Of a stretch of DNA of 64,000 nt, positions 33,948 to 42,202 are shown in pieces (positions within the stretch are counted from its first letter, which is position 1; every line of letters begins with the position of its first letter). The stretch comes from Bradyrhizobium glycinis. GTDB taxonomy: Bacteria; Pseudomonadota; Alphaproteobacteria; Rhizobiales; Xanthobacteraceae. The position numbers and the translations under genes are program-made. The notes below the pieces were generated by a model. The model did not search any database and was not told the DNA's origin. It worked only from the letters and a program-made list of their open reading frames with translations. The stretch is taken from NCBI RefSeq assembly GCF_016031655.1, contig NZ_JACCHQ010000031.1:1-64000 (forward strand). The letters run 5' to 3'.

Positions 33948-35453
33948 TCACGCCGGCGATGGTTGCGGCGGCGCTTCGCCGCCGAGGCCGAGATCGAGGC
34001 CGAGCGCCTGCACTTGCTGGTCCAGCTCCCACAGCAATTGCAGCCTCTGCCGCTCCCGCCGCTGAACGTCGACACCGTCGCAAGGCAGCCGCGGCACCTG
34101 ACGCAGGAAGTCGTCACAATTGATCAGGCCTCTCCCGTAGAGCTCATCGAGCTGAGCGCGATCGATGCCGAGCACGTCGGCGGATTGCTCGATCAATCGG
34201 CCGAGCAGCGTTTTCACTGCGACGAGCGCGTCGCTGTCGAACCCCGGCCCTGATTTCGCGGCCTTGCGCTCGAGCTCCGCCCAGGCATGGGCCGAGACCA
34301 TGTAGGTGTAGAGCGCATTCGGCCAGTTCGGCTCCGCCTCATCGTAAAAGCTGCCACGCATGAACAGCCGCCGGGCGATCGCCGCGACCTGGTCGCGTTT
34401 CAGTGGGCGGGACGAGGCGGCCTCTATCGCCGACTGGACGGCCGGATCACGGGAAAAGTCCCGCCCCGCCGGCAGCCTGATGACGCCGCCCGGCAGGTTG
34501 GAATCGAGCGGCCTGAAGGCCGCATCGTTGCGGAGCCTCGTATAGCGGGTTATCGCGAAGCGGTGCTCCGTGCGGCCGGCATGGGACGCGGGGCCGAAAT
34601 GGACGAGGTTGAAACCGGCATCGTCGCCGGCTTGCCCGGTCGAGGACGGACAGGAGAGCACGTAGATCGTGCGCCAGAACGCCTCACCCCTCTCGCTCGA
34701 CGTCGCGCGCGGATCTGGGATGGAATAGCGGGTCAGCCCCTCGACATGGCGATGACCGTGCAGAACCAGATCGACGTTGAGCGAGGTGGCGGCCTCGAGG
34801 AAGGTCGCGGGTGCGGCGAGATACATCAGCGGCTCGTCCGGCATGCCTAGAAAGCGCTTTCCTTCGCCGGTCGCCTGCGGCAGCGGATGATGGTGCAGGG
34901 CCAGCACGCGCACCAGGTTGTCCGCCGGCTCGGCATAGTCGGCACGCCCGGCCGAACCGATGCTCCCCGCGAGTTCGGCGCTCAGCCGGGCTGAATCTGC
35001 GACCATCGCCTTGTAAGCGCTCTCGTCGATCTTGCCACTCGCGAGCGCCTTCAGGCTGGCGCGATTGGAATCGAGCAGCACCAGATCGAGGCCTGACTGG
35101 CGGTAGTAGACACTTTTCGCGGTGCGCGGCAGGTGGAGGTAATCGTAGGCGTCGTGACGGCCCGCACGCTGGCTCGGCCGCTTGACGTCGTGATTGCCGG
35201 CCACGGCCTGGATGTCGGTGAACAGCCCGGTCTGCCGGAAGGAGGCGATGACGGCGAGCGCCTCGTCGAACGCGCGCGCCGTCGGGTCGTCCACCAGATC
35301 GCCCGTGATTAGCAGGATGCGATCGGGAACATTCGTGGCACCCGCCATCTTCTCGCAAATCGCGGCCTTAAGCGTCTCGATGGCGGGAAGCAGCCGGCCC
35401 GACCCGTCCAGATGCAGGTCGGAAATCTGCGCAACAACGAACGATCTATCCAT
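33948..35453 (-). CDS. Calcineurin-like metallophosphoesterase with helical C-terminal domain
   Basis: About 501 residues from ATG 35453. The phosphoesterase core (1-310) has all metal motifs: QISDLHLD, TGDLVDD, AVAGNHDV, LALHHHPLP and VLHGHRHVEG. Residues ~330-501 form a mostly helical, charged extension (PLKRDQVAAIARRLFMRGSFYDEAEPNWPNALYTYMVSAHAW and RRERQRLQLLWELDQQVQALG) that I do not recognise. Substrate unknown: cyclic nucleotide, nucleotide or phospholipid phosphoesters are all possible. No signal peptide, so cytoplasmic. Monocistronic, divergent from the aminopeptidase. Confidence 0.83.
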   Translation of the reverse strand: MDRSFVVAQISDLHLDGSGRLLPAIETLKAAICEKMAGATNVPDRILLITGDLVDDPTARAFDEALAVIASFRQTGLFTDIQAVAGNHDVKRPSQRAGRHDAYDYLHLPRTAKSVYYRQSGLDLVLLDSNRASLKALASGKIDESAYKAMVADSARLSAELAGSIGSAGRADYAEPADNLVRVLALHHHPLPQATGEGKRFLGMPDEPLMYLAAPATFLEAATSLNVDLVLHGHRHVEGLTRYSIPDPRATSSERGEAFWRTIYVLSCPSSTGQAGDDAGFNLVHFGPASHAGRTEHRFAITRYTRLRNDAAFRPLDSNLPGGVIRLPAGRDFSRDPAVQSAIEAASSRPLKRDQVAAIARRLFMRGSFYDEAEPNWPNALYTYMVSAHAWAELERKAAKSGPGFDSDALVAVKTLLGRLIEQSADVLGIDRAQLDELYGRGLINCDDFLRQVPRLPCDGVDVQRRERQRLQLLWELDQQVQALGLDLGLGGEAPPQPSPA

Positions 35454-35901
35454 TTTGCGCCGCTCATCTGCACATGCTGCGCCGCCCAAACAGTGAGAGA
35501 AATGCTTCGACGAGCAGATTCAGCCGTATCGACCCAACCTGGGCAAGCACCGTGCCGCCGCGTGTCTGCGGTCGAGTTCATGCAGAGCGAGCGACACAAT
35601 CTAAAATATTCGTCAATAATGCCACAACCGTAACGCTAGTAAAGCCCTGCGGCGTGGCGTCGCGAACGGCAGCTCTCGGCGTGAAATACGAGATTTGTCC
35701 GAGGACGGTTTCGTCGCGTCCGGTCAATATTCGATGGCAAGCCGCTTGCGGACCTCGTCGACGCATCGAACCGTGTGCCCACCTTGCGGCGAGTAGCGGC
35801 TCGCTGAACGGTGACGGCAAAGCCGATTGCAGCTGCGGCCAAACTCTGCGAAGTCTCGTCCGTTCGCATGACTCGCCTGAACCGACGATCCGGACCCGCC
35901 A
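35454..35901. other. Divergent intergenic region, no clear gene
   Basis: A 448-bp gap between two divergent genes. Bases 35590-35640 are AT-rich (ctaaaatattcg region) and are the most likely promoter zone. Several short frames cross it on both strands, none with a ribosome site, family resemblance or coding-like codon use. No repeat or hairpin stood out. Confidence 0.4.
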
Positions 35902-37275
35902 ATGCCTTCCCTCTTCGAGACGTCATCCACCGCCACCCCGATCACCTTCGTCACCAAATCGAGCTGGGATCAGGTCGTCGAGACGCTGCCGCCGGCGCAA
36001 TGCCAGTTCGCCCGTGCCAGCGCCTTCGCCGCCAAGCCGGGCAGCTATCTGGCGCTGCCCGCGCCCGACGGCACCATTGCGCAGGTGCTGTTCGGACTCG
36101 AGGAAGAGGGTGCAAGATCGCGCGACCTGTTTCGGCCCGGCGCCCTGCCCGGGCTTTTGCCGCCCGGCACCTATCGCTTTGCCAATGCACCGCACGATGC
36201 GCGGCTGGCCGCGCTCGCCTTCGCACTGGGGTGCTACCGCTTCGCCCGCTACCGCAAAGCTGATCGCCCCGAGGTCCGGCTGGTGCCGCCGGACGGCGTC
36301 GACGCGGCCGAGATCGAGCGGATTGCCGATGCGGCAATGCTCGCGCGCGACCTCATCAACACGCCGTCCAACGACATGGGCCCGGATGAGCTCGCCGCAG
36401 CCGCGCAAGCGCTCGCCGCCGAGTTCGGCGCGAGCTTTTCCTGCACCATCGGAGAAGAGCTGGCAAGGAACTTTCCGCTGATCCACGCCGTCGGCATGGC
36501 CTCCAGCCGCACGCCGCGTCTGATCGACATCGTCTGGGGCGATCCTGATCATCCCAAGGTGACGCTGGTCGGCAAGGGCGTCTGTTTCGACACCGGCGGC
36601 CTCGACCTGAAGCCGTCGAGCGGCATGCTGATCATGAAGAAGGACATGGGCGGCGCCGCCAACGTGCTGGCGCTGGCGCGCATGGTGATGGATGCGAAGC
36701 TGAAGGTGCGGCTGCGCGTGCTGATTCCGGCGGTGGAGAACGCTGTCGCGGGCAATGCCTTCCGTCCGCTCGATATCTTCACCTCGCGCAAAGGAATCAC
36801 CGTCGAGATCGGCAACACCGACGCCGAAGGCCGCCTCGTGCTCGCCGACGCGCTGGCGCTGGCCGACGAGGAGACGCCCGATCTGCTGATCGACCTGGGC
36901 ACGTTGACCGGCGCGGCCCGCGTCGCGCTGGGGCCGGATCTGCCGCCCTTCTACACCCATGATGAGACGCTCGCTGCCGACCTCGCGCGCTGTGCGATGC
37001 AGGAGAACGATCCGTTGTGGCGCATGCCGCTGTGGCCGCCTTACGATGCCTGGCTGGACTCCAAGACCGCCACCATCACCAATGCACCGTCGGGAGGTTT
37101 CGCCGGCTCGATCACCTGCGCCCTGTTCCTGCAACGCTTCGTCGAGCACGCCAGGAGCTGGCTGCATGTCGACATCTTCGGCTGGACGCCGTCGGCGAAG
37201 CCGGCACGGCCCGAGGGCGGCGAGTGCCAGGCCGCACGCGCCATCTACGCACTGCTGAGCGAACGCTATGCATGA
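35902..37275 (+). CDS. Leucyl aminopeptidase family protein (M17)
   Basis: A 457-residue cytosolic di-zinc aminopeptidase. The catalytic domain (about 150-457) shows VGKGVCFDTGGLDLKPSSGMLIMKKDMGGAA (metal Lys and Asp) and the M17 signature NTDAEGRLVLADAL near residue 305, plus DLGTLTGAARVALG. The N-terminal domain is shorter and more divergent than in E. coli PepA, as in the rhizobial second-type M17 enzymes. Its last 8 bp overlap the NlpC/P60 gene, implying coupled translation and perhaps joint peptide/peptidoglycan turnover. Confidence 0.92.
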   Translation: MPSLFETSSTATPITFVTKSSWDQVVETLPPAQCQFARASAFAAKPGSYLALPAPDGTIAQVLFGLEEEGARSRDLFRPGALPGLLPPGTYRFANAPHDARLAALAFALGCYRFARYRKADRPEVRLVPPDGVDAAEIERIADAAMLARDLINTPSNDMGPDELAAAAQALAAEFGASFSCTIGEELARNFPLIHAVGMASSRTPRLIDIVWGDPDHPKVTLVGKGVCFDTGGLDLKPSSGMLIMKKDMGGAANVLALARMVMDAKLKVRLRVLIPAVENAVAGNAFRPLDIFTSRKGITVEIGNTDAEGRLVLADALALADEETPDLLIDLGTLTGAARVALGPDLPPFYTHDETLAADLARCAMQENDPLWRMPLWPPYDAWLDSKTATITNAPSGGFAGSITCALFLQRFVEHARSWLHVDIFGWTPSAKPARPEGGECQAARAIYALLSERYA

Positions 37276-38113
37276 CCCGCGGCTGACGCCGGCGCGGGGC
37301 GACCTCGCCGCAAAGTATCTCGAAGGCAAGGTCGAGGCGGAGCGTTTCGTCACCGGCGAGGAATTCGAGGTGGTCGAGCCAATCGCCTCCGTGCGCGAGC
37401 AGCCGTCTTCGAACGCGATGCTGATGACGGAGGCCCTGCGCGGCGAACGCGTCACCATCTACGATCGCAATGGCGAGGGTTGGGCATGGGGCCAGCTCAA
37501 TGGCGATGGCTATGTCGGCTGGCTGCCGGATGCGGCGCTCGCAAGGCCGTCGGCCGCCCCGACGCACTTGGTCGGCGCGCTGCGGACGTTTGCGTTCCCC
37601 GGACCCTCGATCAAGCTGCCGCCTACCGACACGCTCGTGATGGGATCGAAGCTCGCCGTGGCGCGCGAGGACGGCAGCTTCGCCGTGACACACGACGGCA
37701 GATATCTGCCGAGAACGCATCTCATCCCGCTCGATCGTCGCGAACCAGATTTCGTCGCGGTGGCCGAGCGCTTCGTCGGCACGCCCTATCTCTGGGGCGG
37801 CAAGAGCAGCCTTGGCATCGATTGCTCCGGCCTCGTCCAGGTCTCGCTGACATCCACCGGGATCGGCTGCCCGCGCGACAGCGACATGCAGCTCGCCGGT
37901 CTCGGCCGTGCGCTGGAGCCGCATGAATGGAGCAGCTTGCAGCGCGGCGATCTGATCTTCTGGAAAGGCCATGTCGCGATCGTGCGCGATGCCGCCACCA
38001 TGGTTCACGCCAATGCGCATCACATGGCAACGGTGATCGAGCCGATCGAGCCGGCGATCGCGCGGATCAAAGCGGCTGGCAGCGACATCATCGCGATCAA
38101 GCGGCTCGGTTGA
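37268..38113 (+). CDS. NlpC/P60 family peptidase with SH3-like domains
   Basis: A 281-residue cysteine hydrolase. Residues ~30-95 (EFEVVEPIASVREQPSSNAMLMTEALRGERVTIYDRNGEGWAWGQL) form a bacterial SH3 domain and a second SH3-like segment follows; the NlpC/P60 domain starts near 155 with catalytic Cys in GIDCSGLVQ, His in KGHVAIV and a third residue in VHANAHH. Such enzymes cut gamma-D-Glu-meso-Dap bonds in cell-wall peptides. No signal peptide is visible, suggesting cytoplasmic muropeptide recycling, consistent with coupling to the M17 peptidase. Confidence 0.9.
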   Translation: MHDPRLTPARGDLAAKYLEGKVEAERFVTGEEFEVVEPIASVREQPSSNAMLMTEALRGERVTIYDRNGEGWAWGQLNGDGYVGWLPDAALARPSAAPTHLVGALRTFAFPGPSIKLPPTDTLVMGSKLAVAREDGSFAVTHDGRYLPRTHLIPLDRREPDFVAVAERFVGTPYLWGGKSSLGIDCSGLVQVSLTSTGIGCPRDSDMQLAGLGRALEPHEWSSLQRGDLIFWKGHVAIVRDAATMVHANAHHMATVIEPIEPAIARIKAAGSDIIAIKRLG

Positions 38114-38130
38114 CCTCCTGGCGCGGGCGA

Positions 38131-38264
38131 CACCTCTCCCGGAGGGAGAGGTCGGATCGCATCGCAAGATGCGATCCGGGTGAGGGGTTAGGACCTCACC
38201 GAACGCTGCGACCCCTCACCCGATTTGCTGGCGCAAATCGACCTCTCTCCTCCGGGGAGAGGTG
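38131..38264. repeat. Composite mirrored multi-hairpin repeat, copy 1
   Basis: About 134 bp between two convergent genes. In order: outer stem ACCTCTCCC/GGGAGAGGT, inner stem GGATCGCATC-GCAA-GATGCGATCC, arm GGTGAGGGGT, spacer, complementary arm ACCCCTCACC, inner stem CGATTTG/CAAATCG, outer stem ACCTCTC/GAGAGGT. The same mirrored order recurs at 55.0, 60.6 and 62.9 kb with different inner stems. It may serve as a two-way terminator here. Confidence 0.8.
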
Positions 38265-38269
38265 AAGTG

Positions 38270-39907
38270 CTACGTCGCCACCGCCCCGTTCCCGGCCGTC
38301 TCCAACCGGAACGCGGCCGCGAACAGCGCGCGCGTGTAATCCGTCTTCGGATTCCTGAACAGCTCGGCGGCCTGCCCCTCCTCGACCACCTTGCCACCGC
38401 GCATCACGATGAGGTGGCTGGCGAGCGAGGCGACGACGCGCAAATCGTGCGAGATGAACATGTAGGTGAGCTCGCGCTTGCGCTGGAGCTCGCGCAACAG
38501 ATCGACCATCTGCGCCTGGAACAGCATGTCGAGCGCGCTGGTCGGCTCGTCCAGCACGACGAAATCCGGCTCCAGCACGATCGCGCGGGCGATCGAGATG
38601 CGCTGACGCTGGCCGCCGGAGAATTCGTGCGGATAGCGAAAGCGCGTCTCCGGATTGAGGCCGACATCCTCGAGCGCCTTGACGACGCGCGCCTCGCGTT
38701 CCTCGCGCGAGAGCGTCGGCTGATGCACGGACAGGCCCTCGGCGATGATGTCGGCGACCGACATACGCGGTGAGAGCGAGCCGAACGGATCCTGGAACAC
38801 GATCTGCATGTCGCGCCGGAAAGGACGCATCTCCTTGAAGCGCAGGCCCTGGATGTCGTTTCCTAAGAACACGATGCGCCCGTTCGAGGAGATCAGCCGC
38901 AGCAGCGCCAGCCCCAGCGTGGTCTTGCCCGAGCCGGATTCGCCGACCACGCCGAGCGTCTCGCCCTTGCGTACGGCAACGCTGACACCGTCGACCGCCT
39001 TGATGTGACCGACCGTCTGGCGCATCAGGCCGCGCTTGATCGGGAACCAGACTTTGAGATCATTGGCTGACATCACCACCGGCGCATTCGGCTGCGGCGG
39101 CGCCGGATCGGGCTTGGGCTCCGCCGCGAGCAGGTCGCGCGTATAGGGATGTTTCGGGGCCTTGAAGACCTGCTCGACCGGCCCCTGCTCGACGATCACG
39201 CCGCCCTTCATGACGCAAACGGTATCGGCAATGCGGCGCACGATGCCGAGATCGTGGGTGATGAAGAGCAGGCTCATGCCGAGCCGCGCGCGGATCTCGG
39301 CGAGCAGCGCCAGGATCTGCGCCTGCACGGTGACGTCGAGGGCCGTGGTCGGCTCGTCCGCGATCAGAAGGTCCGGCTCGTTGGCGAGCGCCATCGCGAT
39401 CATCACGCGCTGGCGCTGGCCGCCGGAGAGCTGGTGCGGATAGCTGTTCAGCCGCGTCTCCGGATCGGGGATGCCGACCTGGGTCAACAGCTCCAGTGTC
39501 CGTTTGCGCGCCTGCGCATTGCTGGTTGGATTGTGCAGCTGGATGATCTCGCCGATCTGCGCCTCGATCGTGTGCAGCGGATTGAGCGAGGTCATCGGCT
39601 CCTGGAAGATGATAGAGATGTCGCTGCCCCTGATCTCCCGCATCTGCTGCTCGGATTGGTCGATCAGCTCCTGCCCCTTGAAGCGGATGCTGCCCGAGGG
39701 ATGGGAGGCGTTCGGATAGGGCAGCAGCTTCAAGATCGAGAGTGCGCTGACCGACTTGCCGGAGCCGGATTCGCCGACCAGCGCGACGCATTCGCCGCGC
39801 TTGATCTGGAACGAGACCTTGTCGACCGCAAGCGTGGTGGCGCCACCCTGATGGAAGGCCACCGAGAGGTCGCGAACGGCGAGCAGGGGCTGGTTGATCG
39901 CGTCCAT
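38270..39907 (-). CDS. yejF: Peptide ABC transporter ATP-binding protein YejF (double ATPase)
   Basis: A 545-residue protein with two ABC cassettes in tandem. First: Walker A GESGSGKSVSA (about residue 43), signature LSGGQRQRVMIAMAL, Walker B LLIADEPTTALD. Second (from about 285): GESGSGKTTLGLA, FSGGQRQRISIARAI, FVVLDEPTSALD. The fused form is typical of YejF, which energises YejB/YejE. In E. coli this importer takes up microcin C; in Sinorhizobium meliloti it is implicated in tolerance of plant NCR peptides. Start ATG 39907, 5 bp after yejE. Confidence 0.94.
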   Translation of the reverse strand: MDAINQPLLAVRDLSVAFHQGGATTLAVDKVSFQIKRGECVALVGESGSGKSVSALSILKLLPYPNASHPSGSIRFKGQELIDQSEQQMREIRGSDISIIFQEPMTSLNPLHTIEAQIGEIIQLHNPTSNAQARKRTLELLTQVGIPDPETRLNSYPHQLSGGQRQRVMIAMALANEPDLLIADEPTTALDVTVQAQILALLAEIRARLGMSLLFITHDLGIVRRIADTVCVMKGGVIVEQGPVEQVFKAPKHPYTRDLLAAEPKPDPAPPQPNAPVVMSANDLKVWFPIKRGLMRQTVGHIKAVDGVSVAVRKGETLGVVGESGSGKTTLGLALLRLISSNGRIVFLGNDIQGLRFKEMRPFRRDMQIVFQDPFGSLSPRMSVADIIAEGLSVHQPTLSREEREARVVKALEDVGLNPETRFRYPHEFSGGQRQRISIARAIVLEPDFVVLDEPTSALDMLFQAQMVDLLRELQRKRELTYMFISHDLRVVASLASHLIVMRGGKVVEEGQAAELFRNPKTDYTRALFAAAFRLETAGNGAVAT

Positions 39908-39912
39908 CTGCC

Positions 39913-41091
39913 TTACCTGAACGTCTTGCGCGGATCGAAGGCGTCGCGCACGGCTTCGCCGATGAAGATCAGGAGCGAGAGCATGATCGCGACCGAGAAG
40001 AAGCCGGAGAAACCGAGCCACGGCGCCTGCACATTGGCCTTGGCCTGCGAGAGCAATTCGCCGAGCGAGGGCGATCCCGGTGGCAGGCCGAAGCCGAGGA
40101 AATCGAGCGCCGTCAGCGTCATCACCGAGCTCGAGACGATGAACGGCAGGAAGGTCATGGTCGCGACCATCGCGTTCGGCAGCAGGTGACGGAACATGAT
40201 CACGGGGTTGGAGACGCCGAGCGCCCGCGCCGCCTGGATGTATTCGAAATTGCGCCCGCGCAGGAATTCGGCGCGCACGAGGCCGACCAGCGAGACCCAG
40301 GAGAACAGCAGCAAGATGCCAAGCAGCACGAAGAAGCCGGGCACGAGCACCGAGGACAGGATCAGGAGAAGATAGAGCGATGGAATCGCGGTCCAGATCT
40401 CGATGAACCGCTGGAAGATCAAATCGACCCACCCGCCGAAATAGCCCTGCACGGCACCCGCGGCGATGCCGATGACCGACGAGATGATAGTGAGACAAAG
40501 GCCGAACAGCACCGAGATGCGGAAGCCATAGATCAGCCGCGCCACCACGTCGCGGCCCTGATCGTCGGTGCCGAGCCAATTGTATTCGAGATCGCGGCAG
40601 CTCTTCAGTCCCTTTTTCTCCACCACCGGCTTGCACTGCTTCTCCGTCAGCATCCAGGTCGGCGGCGACGGCGCCGGCGTCGGCAGGTCGAGATTGTGGG
40701 TATCGTAGGAGTAACGGATCAGCGGCCAGACGATGCTGCCGCCCTTGTCCTTGATCAGCTTCTGCAAGTACGGGTCGCGGTAGTCGGCCGCCGTCTCGAA
40801 ATCACCGCCGAAGGTCGTCTCCGAATAGGTTACGAAGGCCGGCCAATAAAGCCGCCCGTCGAACTTGATCAGGAAGGGCCGATCGTTCGCGATCAACTCG
40901 GCGAACAGCGAGATCACGAACAGGCCGATGAATATCCAGAAGGACCAGTAGCCGCGGCGGTTGGCCATGAAGTTCTGCCACCGCCGCTTGTTGAGCGGTG
41001 AAGGCACGAAGGGCTTGCGCGTGATCGGAACGGCATCGCCGAGCGGCGACTTCGCTGTTGTCTCGATCGGCGTGGGCGCGGTGATCGTCAT
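39913..41091 (-). CDS. yejE: Peptide ABC transporter permease YejE
   Basis: A 392-residue DppC-type permease. It has a cytoplasmic N-terminal tail (NKRRWQNFMANRRGYWSFWIF), a first TM helix, a long periplasmic insert (about 75-165) with a CKPVVEKKGLKSCRD cysteine pair characteristic of YejE, then HNWLGTDDQGRDVVARLIYG-like text (YNWLGTDDQGRDV) and the EAA loop YIQAARALGVSNPVIMFRHLLPN. ATG 41091 shares one base with the yejB stop (TGATG), so the two are coupled. Confidence 0.94.
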   Translation of the reverse strand: MTITAPTPIETTAKSPLGDAVPITRKPFVPSPLNKRRWQNFMANRRGYWSFWIFIGLFVISLFAELIANDRPFLIKFDGRLYWPAFVTYSETTFGGDFETAADYRDPYLQKLIKDKGGSIVWPLIRYSYDTHNLDLPTPAPSPPTWMLTEKQCKPVVEKKGLKSCRDLEYNWLGTDDQGRDVVARLIYGFRISVLFGLCLTIISSVIGIAAGAVQGYFGGWVDLIFQRFIEIWTAIPSLYLLLILSSVLVPGFFVLLGILLLFSWVSLVGLVRAEFLRGRNFEYIQAARALGVSNPVIMFRHLLPNAMVATMTFLPFIVSSSVMTLTALDFLGFGLPPGSPSLGELLSQAKANVQAPWLGFSGFFSVAIMLSLLIFIGEAVRDAFDPRKTFR

Positions 41092-42200
41092 CAGACCTCC
41101 CGTGCCTCGAAATCGATCCGGGGATCGATCCACATATAGGTCAGGTCGGAGATCAGGTTGATCACGAGGCCGACCAGCGAAAAGATGTAGAGCGTGCCGA
41201 ACACCACTGGATAGTCGCGGTTGAGCACGCTCTCGAAGCTGAGCAGCCCCAGCCCGTCCAGCGAGAAGATGGTTTCGATCAGAAGCGAGCCGGAAAAGAA
41301 GGCATGGATGAATGTCCCGGGAAAACCTGCGATCACGATCAGCATGGCGTTGCGGAAGACGTGGCCGTAGAGCACCCGGCTCTCAGTGCAGCCCTTGGCA
41401 CGCGCGGTCATGACGTATTGCTTGCGAATCTCGTCCAGGAACGAGTTCTTGGTCAGGAACGTCATGGTGGTGAAGGCACCTAGCCCCATGGCGATCAGCG
41501 GCAGCGTCAGGTGCCAGAAATAATCGACGATCTTCCAGTACCAGGGAAATTGCGACCAGCCGTCCGAGGTCAGCCCACGCAGTGGGAACCAGTTGAAGAA
41601 CGAGCCGCCGGCAAACAGGATGATCAGCAGGATCGCGAACAGGAAGCCGGGGATGGCATAGCCGAGCACGAGCACCGTCGAGGTCCAGGTGTCGAAACGC
41701 GCCCCGTCGTTCACGGCCTTGCGAATGCCGAGCGGGATCGAGATCAGGTACGTCACAAGCGTCAGCCAAAGGCCAAGCGAGATCGAGACGGGAAGCTTCT
41801 CCTTAATGAGCTGGAGCACGCTGACGTCGCGAAAATAGCTCTTGCCGAAATCGAAGCGGGCGAAGTTCCACACCATCAGCAGGAAGCGTTCCGGCGCGGG
41901 CTTGTCGAAGCCGAACTGCACTTCCAGCTTCTTGATGAAATCAGGGTCGAGGCCCTGCGCGCCGCGATATTTCGAGTTGATGGCATCGCCGCCGACACCG
42001 ACCTGTCCCGGCGCGCGCTGCGCAAAATCGCTGCCGCCGGAAATACGCGAGGTCCCGCCGGTGTCGGCGCCCGAGAGTTGCGCGATCACGCGCTCGACCG
42101 GGCCGCCCGGCGCGAACTGCACCACGACGAAGGACACGAAGAGGATCCCGAGCAGCGTCGGGATCATCAGCAGGATGCGGCGCGCGATATAGGCGCTCAT
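41091..42200 (-). CDS. yejB: Peptide ABC transporter permease YejB
   Basis: A 369-residue DppB-type permease: N-terminal IARRILLMIPTLLGILFVSFVVVQFAPGGPVERVI, the family-typical long insertion before the first core helix, and the EAA loop region YVMTARAKGCTESRVLYGHVFRNAMLIVIAGFP. Six core membrane segments. Starts 2 bp after yejA1 ends. Confidence 0.94.
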   Translation of the reverse strand: MSAYIARRILLMIPTLLGILFVSFVVVQFAPGGPVERVIAQLSGADTGGTSRISGGSDFAQRAPGQVGVGGDAINSKYRGAQGLDPDFIKKLEVQFGFDKPAPERFLLMVWNFARFDFGKSYFRDVSVLQLIKEKLPVSISLGLWLTLVTYLISIPLGIRKAVNDGARFDTWTSTVLVLGYAIPGFLFAILLIILFAGGSFFNWFPLRGLTSDGWSQFPWYWKIVDYFWHLTLPLIAMGLGAFTTMTFLTKNSFLDEIRKQYVMTARAKGCTESRVLYGHVFRNAMLIVIAGFPGTFIHAFFSGSLLIETIFSLDGLGLLSFESVLNRDYPVVFGTLYIFSLVGLVINLISDLTYMWIDPRIDFEAREV

Positions 42201-42202
42201 GG

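Noticed and set aside
35578..35820. 80-codon minus-strand frame in the divergent gap
   Set aside because: No ribosome site, no recognisable motifs and Arg/Ser-rich content typical of random GC-rich frames.
39908..40636. N-terminal extension of YejF to 40636
   Set aside because: It overlaps most of yejE in another frame and reads as Arg/Ala-rich nonsense; the ABC protein starts at ATG 39907.
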